DNA of 64,000 nucleotides. It comes from Aotearoamyces nothofagi. Lineage: Eukaryota > Ascomycota > Leotiomycetes > Leotiales > Tympanidaceae. Below are positions 31,210 through 43,700 of this stretch, one piece after another. Position 1 is the first letter of the stretch. Every line of letters begins with the position of its first letter. A model generated the notes under the pieces. That model had not been told where the DNA came from. It did no database searches and saw only the letters and a list, made by a program, of their open reading frames with translations. The stretch covers positions 4,631-68,630 of the forward strand of contig JADDTR010000016.1 in the NCBI GenBank assembly GCA_015345905.1, read 5' to 3'. The position numbers were made by a program, and so were the translations under genes.

Positions 31210-31568
31210 GATGGGTGATACTTGGCCTGAAGTGTAGTGTACGAGTTGTGTTGTATGATGGGGAAGAGTGATGTCGGGGTTCTGCCTATCGCTTATCGCA
31301 ATCGCAGCCTTGTAGGGTAAGTTCGAGGGTTTGGTGACGCAAGCGATACAATAGACATACTTAGCAACGGCAGTCACGCGGCCGTATGTGAGTCAACCTG
31401 CCTCTACTCAGGGACATTTTTATTTAAATAAAGAAGATTTGCTAGTGCAACCACGGTTAAGCTATTCGAAATTCGGGATGTCACGGGTCTCAAGTTCGCC
31501 ACAAGCAACTATTGAAAGAAAGAGCTTTGAATTAATTCTACAGCGAATATCTCGAGTATCTTCGATTC
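31210..31568. other. Intergenic region, CWC24 end to ATG3 start
   Basis: Contains the ATG3 promoter and 5' UTR. No other feature seen. Confidence 0.5.
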
Positions 31569-32663
31569 TCAACCTTCCTCTTCATCCTCACTAACCTCTT
31601 CTCCAGCCTCTATTGCCTTCTCTCTTCTCCTGGCGGCTCTTGCCCGCTTCTTGTCTAATAACTTCTTTAGACCTTTAGCCACGTTGAACACCCCTCCTGT
31701 TCCTGACCCGCAAGCGGCACAGCTGGGATCCTTTCGGTATCTCTTCAGAGCACAAGCCTCACAAAAATAATGCCCACACTTCGTTACTACCGGCTCCTTA
31801 TAAGATTCTCGACAGATTATACAAACAAATGGGATGTTCTCCAAGAGCGCATCATCCTCATCCGAATCGTCTGCATCCACGTTTCGATTGGCACTTGCGA
31901 TGATTGTACCCCCAGTAACCTTCTTTCCCTTGGTGACATTCTCCCACTCCTTGTCTAATTGCCATCCTTGTTTAAAATCTTCTCTTTCGTGCAAGAACTT
32001 GCAGTTTGAACCTGTTTAAAGAAAGAAACGTGTTAGTACTTGCTTGAAAAGTAGAATAGGAGAGTAAATTGGGGTTCACTAACCAAAGCCACAGAAGCCT
32101 GTCTGCTTGTAATCCTTGCAAACGTCCGGCGCAAAATCAGTGACAGTAATCGTTCGAATATTAGTAGGGGCTTTGACAGGACCGACAACCCTGGTTGGAG
32201 CATCAGGGTTTCTCTGGATAAATTTCGTTTGATTAGCCAGACCTTTATATGTTCCGTCTGGCTGTGACCCCTCTGCCGGAACAGATCTTGTCGATCCTAG
32301 GAGATTTTTGGAGGATAGCGCATCTGTGGCATGTTCATCATACCAATTGCTTTGTTTTGTGGCATCGTTCACACTTTGAATTGTGCCACTACGGTCTGCC
32401 TTGTATATCGTCGTGGTGAGCTCGGAATTCGAGGTGGCGATGTTTCCTGATGATGCAGTGACAACCCCAGTGTTCTTCTTCCGCCGTTTTACCTTCCGTC
32501 CAGACTCGTCCTCCTCCGAGGAGTAAGCTGAAGAGTCACTGTCGTCACCAGCTGGTGGCGGTGTGGCGGGCCGTTTGCGCAGATTCGATTTGCCTTTGGC
32601 TGTGCGCTTCTTGAAGACAGCTACTGGTGCTGGAGGGGAAGCAGTAACTTCAGTAGACACCAT
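31569..32663 (-). CDS. CWC24: Pre-mRNA splicing factor Cwc24 (RNF113A homologue)
   Basis: Two exons, 32084-32663 and 31569-32011, with a 72-bp intron; 340 residues. The N-terminal half is basic and Ser-rich with a KRRKKN nuclear-localisation-like run. A CCCH zinc finger is split by the intron ([25 protein letters not shown]). A C3HC4 RING follows (FVCIICRESYKEPVVTKCGHYFCEACALKRYRKDPSCAACG), and then a basic helix rich in Lys and Arg and an acidic tail. Cwc24 binds the 5' splice site in the activated spliceosome before the first catalytic step. Same orientation as ATG3, whose start lies 359 bp downstream. Confidence 0.96.
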
Positions 32664-33743
32664 GTTTGCTCTGAGTGTTTAGAGAGTTGTAGTGTTATAG
32701 CGTGAGGGTGTAATGTGGTTGGGTGTGAATGGCAAGAAGGCTGAAGAAATATAGCTTGGCTCCCGTCGAGGCTGATTAATAGCCTTATCGCCTAAGGCTA
32801 GGATCACGAGTGACAGTCGGTTCCGACAGATCAACCAGGAGGCCTCGACGAACAGGATTAATTACTGGGACCATTGACCTGGACTTCTACGGTACAGTTT
32901 TCTACCAGCATTCGATATAATGTCCAGTAGCCTGTATGAAACGGGACTCTCAGACATAATGTAGATCTGGAAGCCGTGGAATACTGACAGTACCACAGAT
33001 GACCCCTGCATGTCTATAAATGATGCTAATCTAGGAAGATTGCGACGTCAACAAGAGATTCGTTCATGAGTTGGCGTGTCATATTGCGTCAGGTTCATTT
33101 CAGGGATCTATTTGCCAACCAAATATACCCAACTCATGAAGCCTGAAGTGATATCTGGAACTCATTAATTGCTGTATTGCCGTAGTCCCCAGGTGCATTC
33201 GGCACGGTTAGTACTCGTACATTGCGGAGGATCTAGCGAATTGGCGTAAACAAACATCCCGCGCTGAAGTAGACTGTTTTCATCGGCATTCAACCTCAGC
33301 TCTGTTCGGCCCTCCCCGCTTCAGTGCATATGGTCTCCGGACTTTCTTGACATCTCGTCCTGACTTTTTGTCAACACCACTGGGCTCGCGCGCCCCAGGA
33401 CATATCTCCGACTCTGACGGATTAACAAAGCCAGATCCACTAATTTCATTTAAAGTCGCGTCGTCAGCCGAGTCAACACCTTTTCTGCACGGTCATTTAA
33501 GCGTACAAAGTAGCATTCCATTCGTTACCGCCACAACAGCATAATTGTTTGCTTGTGTGGCAAAGTGCACCCCGAACGTTTTAACGACAATAACTTCATG
33601 ATCTAGCTGATGGTGTTGGACAGACAAGCTGGGGGTTGACGACAGGCAATACACGCCGGCTTGACACGAGGGTTCGCTGATCTAGCGAACTTCCCGACAG
33701 CAAATTGAAGGTGCCAGACTGAGTCTCGCCCATAATATACAGC
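32664..33743. other. Divergent promoter region between CWC24 and apsA
   Basis: About 1.1 kb between two divergent genes. One open frame of 65 codons at 33347-33544 has no recognisable protein character. Nothing else supported. Confidence 0.5.
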
Positions 33744-36700
33744 ATGGCGACGGCAGTAGGGACCGATCAAGTCTTCGCGACTCCTAGTTCTGATGTGGTA
33801 ACTGAGGTTGGACATCCCGATCCCTTCTTGTCCTCATCCGGAGGCTCGAGCCACCACCGCTACTCGCATTTCGATACTCAACTTTTCACTCTGGGGCCGA
33901 CTGCTTCTCCAGAACAAGCAAAACGTGCTTTAGAAGCTCACTTGGTTGAGACTGAGCGACGGATACAAGACGCCTCGAAACTAGGCACCACTCTTGTCCA
34001 TCAACGAAAGGAGCTCTTAGATAGGTTGAAAGAGGTGGAGAAACAGCAAAGTGATGGAGACATTACACCGGAACTCCGCCAAAAACTTCAGGAGATTGAA
34101 AGGGAATATAATGAAGTCGGCCGCGAAAGCGCAAGGGCCTTTTTACCAAAGTCAAGGGTATCTAGTAGTGAGATGGCTGGCTCCCCTTTTGCCGGTGATG
34201 GAAAGGTATTATATAACAGCTCTCTATAAAGTTTTGAATTTCCACTAACAGATGCAGCCTCACGCGAGTCCTTCAAAATTCGAGAGCCAAGCTACAAATT
34301 CGCCGTCAAAACTCAATGTACCCAATCGTAAGCATCGCAATCAACCATCAAGTCGAGTACACGATATCGAATTTGCAACGGAAATCTCCACCTCGCTTCT
34401 ATCCCAGGTACGGCATTTACAGACACTACTGGCGGAAAAGGAGGAATCTCTCAGATCTGTCACGATCGAGAAGTCGAAGCTAGAAGCCGAGGCCGAAGGT
34501 TTTCATCAGCGATTGCGAAGTCTAGATGAAAGTGAGCACCGTTACAAGGACGAGAACTGGAACCTCGAAACCCAAATACACGAGCACATTGCTAGCGCGA
34601 AAGAGGCATCTGATCGGGAGAAGAAGTTAACCCAAAGTCTCAATATTTTGCAGGTTGAAAAGAGTGCTGCCCAAAAGGAACTTGATGAGATTAAGCTAAG
34701 CCATGCTAAATTAGCTGAGGACCATGCAGCAATCATTAAGCACCATGACGTCGAACTTGGAGGGGTGAAGCGGAATATGACCATGGTTGAGAATGAGCGA
34801 GGTGCTTTGCAGCGCAAAATCGATGAGTTGTCTAGCCAGAACCAAGAGCTTGCTATGGCTGTCGCCCATCAGCGAGGGCGATCTGATGAGCAAGAACACT
34901 CGAGAGGGCTTAGCGATGAAGATTTTGAGACTGCAGATGATAATATCACGCCTGAGCATTCCCCGCCACCGTCCCCGGTTAAAGGTACCCCAAGACATAG
35001 CATGCTAGAATCCGAGACGTTGAAGAGTTCTTTACTTCATGCACATCGAATGATCCAGAATCTGAAAGGCAACATTCATCGAGAAAAGACAGAGAAATTG
35101 GAGCTAAAACGCATGTTGCAAGATGCAAGGGATGAGATTGATGTTCGTCGCGGAGATAGCCTTGGCCCGGCTGCTACAAAAAGAAGTCGGAAAGTGGAAT
35201 CAAAGGAATTCAAAAGACCCCTCAAACCTGGTCAACTCGGAGGGTTACGAAGCAGCAAAAGCGAAGTGTCCATTGACGAAGCGAACTGGGAAGACCACGA
35301 CCAAAGCAGCCCAAGTCATTCTGCGGCCATTGCTGCCGGTGGCATTTACGGTGCGTCTAGCCATGAATCCAGCGACCAATTTGAGACTGCGAACGAAGCA
35401 AGTGATGCTTTCGAAACTGCCAATGAGAGAAATACCGAGACTGAAGAGTTTCACACTGGTTACGAAGATATCAGCGGCAGCGATGAACTGACTGAGACGG
35501 AGGATGGGCCAGCTCAAGGAGGAACAATTCGGGGCAAGCCAGCTTCCTTAGCTTTAACAACACCCGGAAACAGAGATTCATTCCAAAGTACGGCATCCAT
35601 GTCAGGAGATGATTATAGCTATGAGGAAGTGAAGACACCAGTACAAAGTCAGCCTCAACGTCTGCGTCTAAAGGTGAATCGAAATACTCTTCGACAATCA
35701 AGAATCGGTAGTGAGGAGCCCCAATTTGCAAGTAGTCCTGCAAGCTTTGCGAATAGCAGCAACAATGGCACACCCCAAGCAGCTGGCCAGACACTGTTTG
35801 CCGAGTTGGGTGATTTAAATGGTAGCGATGAAGATGAATCGGTTGGGGGAACTCCGAGCAGGAAAAGCATTGCCTCTGCGTCAGTTACTCCAGTTTCGAG
35901 AGCTGCTACAACTAGAGCAGACATTGGACAAGTCCATTCTTCGCCCACGATTCGCAAATCCGCCATGGTCGACTCCAGTATGATGACGGATCCATGGGAA
36001 CCAGTTCCTGCAACACCTCAAACCTCTCTAACCTCTACTGCTGGAGCCGGGCTTATGGGTGCCGGTTTAGTTGAAGCAAGTCATTTAATAAACGATACAC
36101 ACCAGTCTTCTGCTTCACAGGCCAAGACTACCACGTCAGATACTGCTAGCCAGTGGCATGATGAGCATGTCGACAACCTTTTAGCTCCTTCTTCGCACTA
36201 TTCACGTCCTATTTCGGCTACCTCGATTTATACTGATAGAAGCTCCCAGTATGATATCAATATTGATGAGAAGCTCGCTAAGTTCCCATCGCCTCCAACT
36301 TCGCCATCACACTCCCCGGTGCCAAGCGTATCAGCCCCTGCGGCAGTAGCAGTTCCACTTACACTATCCACGATCCTCACTGAACATGTAGAGCCAACCA
36401 CTAATCCGGAGCTTGAAGTTGTTCCTACTCCCGCCAAAGCGGTGGAGCCATCTCCTGAGTCTGTACCAGTTATCGCTCCTCTTGAATTTTCATCAATCCA
36501 ATCGGTAGCAACAGAGCCTCTTGATCCTGCAATACCATTAAGTAAACCTCTAAGAGATGACGCCATCATAAGGACAGACGAATCCTCTACAGACGCTGAT
36601 TTAGATTCTCCGGAGATCAAAACAGAAGATCCGGAAACGCCCAAGCCTAGATTCCTTGGCTCGGTCTTTAGCTGGGGGAAAAGCAAGAATCCGGCTACTC

Positions 36701-38490
36701 CTATAATTGCTGAAGATGAGACTCATCAATCGCCAAGTGATTCACCACTAGCAGACACACCAGAATCCCAACGCCCTTTCAAGGAAATATCGAACAACAC
36801 GAATGAACGGGCTGCGAAGAAACCAAAGGTGGAAGTGTCTGATGAGAGTTCTCAGACTGCTCTAACAGCTGAGCAAATTGACAAGATGTTCAAGGACAAG
36901 GGTAAACGACAACAAATCACAGTTGTCGAAAGTAGCAAGCTTCCTGCTCCTACGTCGCCACCTCGTGGGACTATAATTCCAGCTGCTCTCAGAGTGCGTA
37001 AGTCGCAAGAAAGCATAGGTAGCGTTTCCAACGCTCGCGCTAAGATGGCCGAACCTGATTTCTCTCACGATACCGTACCTTTCAAGCGACCAAGCAGTGC
37101 TGGAAGCAACATTGGATCTATATCTAGCACTCATCCCCCGTTACCAACCAACCATCAGCAGGTAATAGCAGCAGCTTCCCAAAGAGTGGGATCCTCAAGT
37201 GGCGGACAAGGTGCTATGGGTCCTCCACTTTTACCAGCCTCGGCATACCGATCAAGCACATCTTTCAGACCTAGAACACCAAATATGCAAGGAGCCGCCA
37301 GCCCAACTTCTGCTCGGGGTGGAACAACTCCACGAGCACTACACGCGTCCGGGACAGGAGAATTCTATTCTCCCACAGGTACTGGCACTAGATCTAGACG
37401 ATCGTCAGTGTCATCGTTTGCTTCCGAAGTTGATACTCGCTTTAACTTGCGCGCTAACGGTATGGCAATGGGAATTGGACCTAATACTGATCCACGTATG
37501 ATCCAAGCCATCACTCAGACCATGATTGGCGAATTTCTTTGGAAGTACACCCGTAAAGCTGGTCGTGGAGAGATGTCGGAAAACCGGCATCGTAGGTATT
37601 TCTGGGTTCATCCGTACACGAGAACTTTGTACTGGAGTGATCGTGACCCGGCTACTGCTGGGAAATCTGAACTCAAGGCAAAGAGCGTTGCAATCGAAGC
37701 TGTCAGGGTGGTTACTGATGACAACCCTATGCCACCTGGACTTCATCGAAAAAGTTTGATAGTCCTCACACCTGGGAGAGCTGTTAAGTTTACAGCTACA
37801 ACCGGCCAACGGCACGAGACCTGGTTCAATGCCCTTTCGTACCTTTTATTACGAACGGATGGAACAATCAACGATACGGAAGAGGTAGCTACGGGAGCGT
37901 TGACACGTGAAGACGTTGACGAATTCAATCCTGGGTATAGCAAGTCTGCGAGCCGTAATCGAGCCCCACCATCACTGTCGTCCTACAACAGTCGAACTAC
38001 TCGAAACGAATCCCCTTCTCGGCTATCAATTCAGGCGTCACTGAACCCACCTACTCTTGTACGGACGTCACCACCGTCTAGGCCTTCTCATGGCACTTTC
38101 TCCAGATTAAGCAATTACTGGAAGCCAAATGGAAGTATTTCCAGCGCAAGAAGTCAATATAGTTCAGGAGGTCATGGAAGCATCTATGAAGCCAGTGAAG
38201 TACATGATAGTGCTGAAGATTTGAGAGAGATCATTGAGAAGCAAGACCGAGAGTCTGATAGACTCGAGAACGTCAGAGCGTGTTGCGATGGTGAGATGAA
38301 TACGATATATTGCCTAATTTATTTACGAAACATACTGACTTTATCAGGCAAACATGATGTAGGCTCGTTATCTCATAGCGCTAAGAAAGGTCATCATTCT
38401 CACTCCCACATCCACACACCGCAGAGGGCATCTGGATCTCAACGACAGGGTGCAGTCAGCAGACAAAGCATTCCCGAAGGCACCGAATAA
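33744..38490 (+). CDS. apsA: ApsA/Num1-type cortical nuclear-migration protein
   Basis: Three exons, 33744-34205, 34252-38290 and 38348-38490, encode 1,547 residues. An N-terminal coiled coil extends over roughly residues 55-140 and 200-470 (heptad-rich Glu/Lys/Leu, including a LLAEKEESLRSVTIEKSKLEAE-like run). The middle 700 residues are Ser/Pro/Thr-rich with repeated FETANE-type motifs near 35385-35430. A C-terminal PH domain of the Num1/Mcp5 type starts at QTMIGEFLWKYTRKAGRGEM and ends near TWFNALSYLLLRTD, followed by a Ser-rich tail. In Aspergillus and yeast this protein anchors dynein at the cortex and positions nuclei and mitochondria. Joining the exons at the AAG|ATG junction gives a continuous frame, so the ATG at 34252 is internal and not the start. 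Confidence 0.94.
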
Positions 38491-39372
38491 TTATGATGAT
38501 AATATAGCATTTTTTCACTACGACTGTCTTTCTTTTAACACTAATCACGAATTTGACGTCTTTCCTTGGTTTGATATCTATGAGAAGCGCTACGACAGTG
38601 TTTAATGCCACTTCGCCTGACTTCCAAGACTACGATCACCGTGATCAAATCATTTCATTGTTGTCATACAGCGCACAGTACAGCACGGTTCTCTACGTAC
38701 CCGGGTAGTAATATTCCGATGTTTCTTGTATCAAAGAGTCGCTATAGCTTTGCTAGCTGTAGCCAAAAGAGAAGATTGCAATGAATGGAAATATTTCTGG
38801 AGACCATCTTTCATAATACCATGCCTGTGTAGATACCACGTGGTAATCTTCTCAAGAGTAATAAGACATTGAAATGTTAGGATCAGACCATTCTTCCTCG
38901 TCTAAACATAGCCAACATTGATATGCTGCGATACTGTATTAAGCATTTCCATTGCCGTTTTACAGAAGATGCTTCTTTATTCATTCTCGAGATTCCTCTT
39001 TTAAGAAACTCGCCAAGCTAAACGACTACTGTTAGTAGAGAGCCGACAGACTTTCTTCCGTAACAGTTTGTTTCCCAAGGCCGCATATTTTTTGCTGTGA
39101 CCAGTATATATACCATGCGCCTAAATAATCTCGTAAAAAAGCAGCACCGTAGATTTACAGGATTATTCCAAGGGGGGTAAATGTTGCCTCTTTTGGAAGG
39201 GGTAAAAAGGTGACAGCCGAATGAATGTGCGTTTAGTTTAGCGAATGGCGAGGCTATAATACACCTGTGGCAGCAGGTGTACCATATCAAAAAGAGGGAG
39301 GGTATGCGCAGGATCATGAAGCGAACCTATTTGATGTAGAGCATTTGCATAGTAAAAAAAGAAAAAAAGAAA
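38491..39372. other. Intergenic region
   Basis: 3' flank of apsA, then the left part of the tandem duplication that carries the tRNA genes. No protein gene supported. Confidence 0.5.
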
Positions 39373-39469
39373 TGCGCGGTCCGGGAATCGGACCCGGGGC
39401 CCATCGAAGGTTGCGAAGTAACTGAATGCTTCGTGGCAACGATGGATTTTACCACTAAACCAACCGCGC
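39373..39469 (-). tRNA. tRNA-Gly(GCC) with intron, copy 1
   Basis: Minus strand. Acceptor GCGCGGT/ACCGCGC pairs fully; D arm GTTT/AAAT; anticodon stem CATCG/CGATG; loop TTGCCA plus T, anticodon GCC. The intron after position 37 is about 26 nt. T stem CCGGG/CCCGG encloses TCCGATT instead of the usual TTCGATT, so position 55 is C rather than T. A strong T-rich terminator follows directly downstream (plus-strand A runs at 39354-39371). Confidence 0.85.
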
Positions 39470-39679
39470 TGGTTGTTGTTGGAGTGTTTTACTTATCTCG
39501 CCTTTTTTCTAAGGGTTTATTCAGGGGGAGGATAGGATTGCCTCTTTTATTAGGCGCGAAAAAGGTGGCAGCCGCTATGGCAGTAGGTTCACACATCAAA
39601 AAAGGCAAAAAAAAATTGTACAAGCCATGAAGCGAACCTACTTGATGTATAAAATACATAGTAAAAAGCAAAAAAGAAA

Positions 39680-39776
39680 TGCGCGGTCCGGGAATCGGAC
39701 CCGGGGCCCATCGAAGGTTGCGAAGTAACTGAATGCTTCGTGGCAACGATGGATTTTACCACTAAACCAACCGCGC
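39680..39776 (-). tRNA. tRNA-Gly(GCC) with intron, copy 2
   Basis: Identical to the copy 307 bp to the left over the whole tRNA, including the intron and the C at position 55. It has its own T-rich terminator (plus-strand A runs at 39663-39678). Confidence 0.85.
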
Positions 39777-40730
39777 TGATTGTTGTTGGAAGCGTTTGAC
39801 TTATCCTGCCTTAATAAGACCACAATTATAGCTTGGTGGGAATACACGCTAACTCGTAACTGACGCACCACGTGCTAGCGCACCACGTGATTATCCACCT
39901 ATATGTCCAGAAGGAGTGACAAAGATGACGGGACATTTGGAGCGGTAGGTCCTAACCCAGATTGAATGGTAAATAGTAGCGTTTTGCTAGTAATTAATAG
40001 ATTATAGAAGTATTTCTCTAAACTTCGGGATTTATTTAAAAACATAGACATGTTCAATAAAAATTTGGTTCGATCTAACAAATTGCTGCCGATAACTGAT
40101 ATAATTATCTGGCTTTATTCGTGGGTCGTTCTGTTGTATTTTATTCAGCAGAAATATAGAAATAGAGAATGAATATATCATATATCATATATACCAATCA
40201 AGAGACCTCGCCGATTCCCGATAGCAGATTTCATTTACCCATCCTCTGTCTCCTTTCTATACGAAAAGTAACAAGTAGGTCGGCATCTTCATCGTAGAGG
40301 AGCTTTTTAGAGCACAAGTCATAAGACCTCACTTAAACCTAGAAACATATAGATGAAGTAACATAGTTTGTCCATTGTCTACTATATCTTTGAAACTAAC
40401 TAATCCAAACGAGCGATGGCATTTTTACCACCTCTTTCATGGATTTGAAACCATCTCCTCGGAGGTACGATGGATTTTGCAACACGGGGTATCGTAGCAC
40501 AAGCCACATAACACCAGTGTCCATGCAGGTCAAACCATCCTTGCAAACACCTTCAATGCAATTATTTCCCTAGATGACAGCCAAACTGCTCTTTGGTAAA
40601 GAGGAAAGAAAAATGTCATTATCAGTCGATTCCCGTAGGAGAAAAATGAAGAATGAAGAATACAAGCTGCAATGCGTTGTACAGCTGGATTTTACAGGTC
40701 GCACAGTCTTGCCTTTGTGACTGTTCCGCA
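39777..40730. other. Intergenic region
   Basis: Contains repeated CACCACGTG motifs (about 39865-39890) and AT-rich sequence near 40160-40200. No gene supported; the right part is the 3' flank of the Red1-like gene. Confidence 0.5.
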
Positions 40731-43700
40731 TTAGACGGAGATACCGTCAAGCAACAATACTTTGGATTTATCCTCGAGAAACATGGCGCGATAGGCAGCA
40801 ATTTCAGAGGCAATGACCTGGAAGTCTTTGGTCTTCTTGGCTCGTAGATCTTGGAGAACACTCCTTAGGCCTGCCACGAATTTTGACTTGTCGTCGCCAC
40901 TATATCCAGCACTGTTACCAAGTTCGACGAGGATCGCATCATCTACCACCATTAACGTTGAGTCAGCCTGCGGACAATAATCAAGATAGGAATGAAGATG
41001 TCCTTGCACCAAAAGTGACCAACGCACCAGCAAGACCTATATCTCTAAAGTGCTGAAATCCGCATGTAGAATCGTTGCAAACACCGCCTGCTAATTCATA
41101 ACGACAGAGCTCTTGATCATCTTTAATATTATTGCTGAAAGTAATAGACTTGTAGCCGCCAGGGACTTCCTTCTTGAAGTCCGGGTGAAAGCGATATGAT
41201 CGGAACTGCTTCAAAGGGCTTTCATAAGGGGTGAAAAATGTCTTCTGAGTTGAGACTGCTGCATGATCACTCTGTTTGTATGTCAGCTTGTCCAGGTCCG
41301 AGGATTGAGAACTAGGGTTGTACTTCAGTTAGCCGCCTCTGGGGCGCCGGGAAAGCCTCCGGCTCCTCGATAATGGAGTCCGCTTGGAGCGCTGGTGATA
41401 AAATAAGTGATCCTACATCAGTACCAAGAACTTCTGGAACGGAGTCTGGAGGTGCTGGGCTGAAAGGGGGGGAATCGGCCGAAAATGACATATCCGTGGC
41501 AGGTGGAGTAGCTTCTGGGGGTTCGTAAAGATCAGATTCTCCATCACCGACATCAGAGAGCTTCTCATTATGTTCGATATTTGCATTAGGTTCCTGCTCA
41601 CTCCCAGTAATAGGACTTGCCGTAGATGCTGGCTCCAGCTGACTTGGATCTGGGGCATACGAGTCTTCCATGTTGACGTCACTATCGACCGCAACCTGTG
41701 ATTCATCTTCGGTTCGCGCCGAACCATCTTGAAGCGCTGCTTCGAGCTCTTGGTCAGGGATGGTATCGGTTGATGGTATGTTGTTTCCATTGTCCGAGTT
41801 GGGATTTGGAAGCACGTCATCGGATGAAAAACGTGGCTCATCAACACCGATCATTTGATTTGCATCCGCGACTGAAAGTGAAGAATTTGTGATCGAAGTT
41901 TCATCTCTGGGGGACTGCGGAACCGGGGTTGGTGAGGAATTTTCTTGAATATCAGGCATGATGATATCATCGCTGGCAACTGCTGGTACTGTGGTATTGA
42001 TCTGTGGACTGTCGAGTTTGACAGTTTCAATTGGTGATGGAGACGTGGCTGTCGAATGAGTTGGTTGATCTTCAGAGGGTTGGAAATAAAAAGAGAAGGG
42101 AGATGGACAACAATGTTGTTGAACATATAAAATCTAGATGGAATTAGGACATACCTATCGTGTTGCCAGTCACCTCAGAATTGAGCTCTCTAAGCTTGAC
42201 TTTTTGAGCTTGAAGCTGCTCTTCTGCTTCTTGACCTAATTTTTCCATCTCCTCTGCAAGTTTTCGTTTATCTTCCAGACCCTGCAAAACAGCAGCTTCT
42301 AGCTTTTCCATCTCCGCTCGTAGATCTTGTAATTTCTTTTGTTTCTCCTCAACATCTGCATCTACAACAGGGAGATCTGCAGCAATCCTTGCGCGTCGGA
42401 GACGCTTCCGTTCCGCCTCACTCTTCTTCAACTCGTTAGCTTCTTGTTGTTCGACGACATGGGCTTCTGCAAGTTTTTGTTGGTCTTGATCGACTTGACG
42501 ACTAGCATCATCTATAAGACGTTCAATCTGGACCGAAGCCTCAATTTTATCAGACATGTTGTCCTCATCCAGTGTTTTTGTCTCGACAATAATCGTTTCA
42601 ACCGGGCGTGGAGTCTGCGACCCGCTTGAATTCTGTTTTGCTTTCTTCCTACGTTCAGCTTCGGCAATCCTCCTCTTCATCTCTTGGATCTCCAGTTCTT
42701 TCTTTTGCAGATCCTCAGGCCTGCTTGCCATAGGTTTAAAGGAAGATTGAGTAGTGGGAGGTGTGCTAACAACCGATGATGAGTTCGCAAAAGGCCTCCT
42801 TGCTGGAAAGTCTGACAAAGGAGGCAAATCACGAACCATACTGCCTTTTAGGGGTTTCGAGTCATTCCTTGACAGCCGAGCTGGGCTATCACTGAGCTGA
42901 TTATCGATGTCCATATCAGTAGCACCGTCTTCGGAATCTTCATCGCTGACGTCGATGACTAAAGGCCTATCATTCTTACTTTGGCCAAATGGCCGTTTGT
43001 ACGATGCACCAACAGAGGCGGGATTATCGAAGTCAGAAGCGACTGGGCGTTTCCGTATATTGAGATTTTGAGTCACAGTGGCGTTAGGGGACACTGTCGA
43101 TTTTGTTCCATTTGGAGTTGCAGCAAGAAAAAGACCTGGTATCGAAGGCATCGGCTGTTGATCATCTGTCTTTGGGTGTGGCGACGTAGATCGAGACACG
43201 GAAAGATCCGAATGCTGCAGATTCACTATCGAAGACGAGGCTGCTTTTGACAGCTGCTGTAATGAAGGTTGAGGTTGAACAGCTACTGTGGCAGGAATCG
43301 ACAAAGATGTAGTAGCCAGAGGTTTTACTGCAGCCTTTGAAGCTCGAGCTTCCCGGGACTTTTGGAGGGCCTCCATCTTTTGTCGTAAGAGCCGTTCTTT
43401 TTCAGCCTTTGCTGCCGATTGGGCTGTTGGAGCCGATTTAGGTAGAGATGTAACCTCAGGTGAAGTTGAGCTACCACGAGACTGATTCCCTAAGTTTGAG
43501 ACTTGAAGCCTCTTGTCCTTTTCGTGAAGCAGTCTTGCAATTCGATCCTTGCGCTCTTCAATTCTGTTATCAAGCTTTGGTTCTACACCTTTTGCTGTGG
43601 CTTGTATAGTAGTGATTGACGGAGATGTGACGTTCGGCGATCTAACAGCATGGCCCTCATAGCCCCTACCACTATGTGGGGCTTCTGATACCGTAGCATT

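Larger units (their letters stand above)
39165..39784. repeat. Tandem duplication of about 0.3 kb carrying a tRNA gene
   Basis: Copy 1 about 39165-39477, copy 2 about 39517-39784. Shared landmarks are TTGCCTCTTTT, AAAAAGGTG-CAGCCG, CATGAAGCGAACCTA, a TTGATGTA motif and the entire tRNA. The spacers have diverged and differ in length; the tRNA parts are identical. Confidence 0.85.

Noticed and set aside
34252-38490. ATG at 34252 as start of a separate 1,412-residue gene
   Set aside because: The upstream exon 33744-34205 joins in frame through a standard intron and carries the conserved N-terminus of ApsA/Num1.
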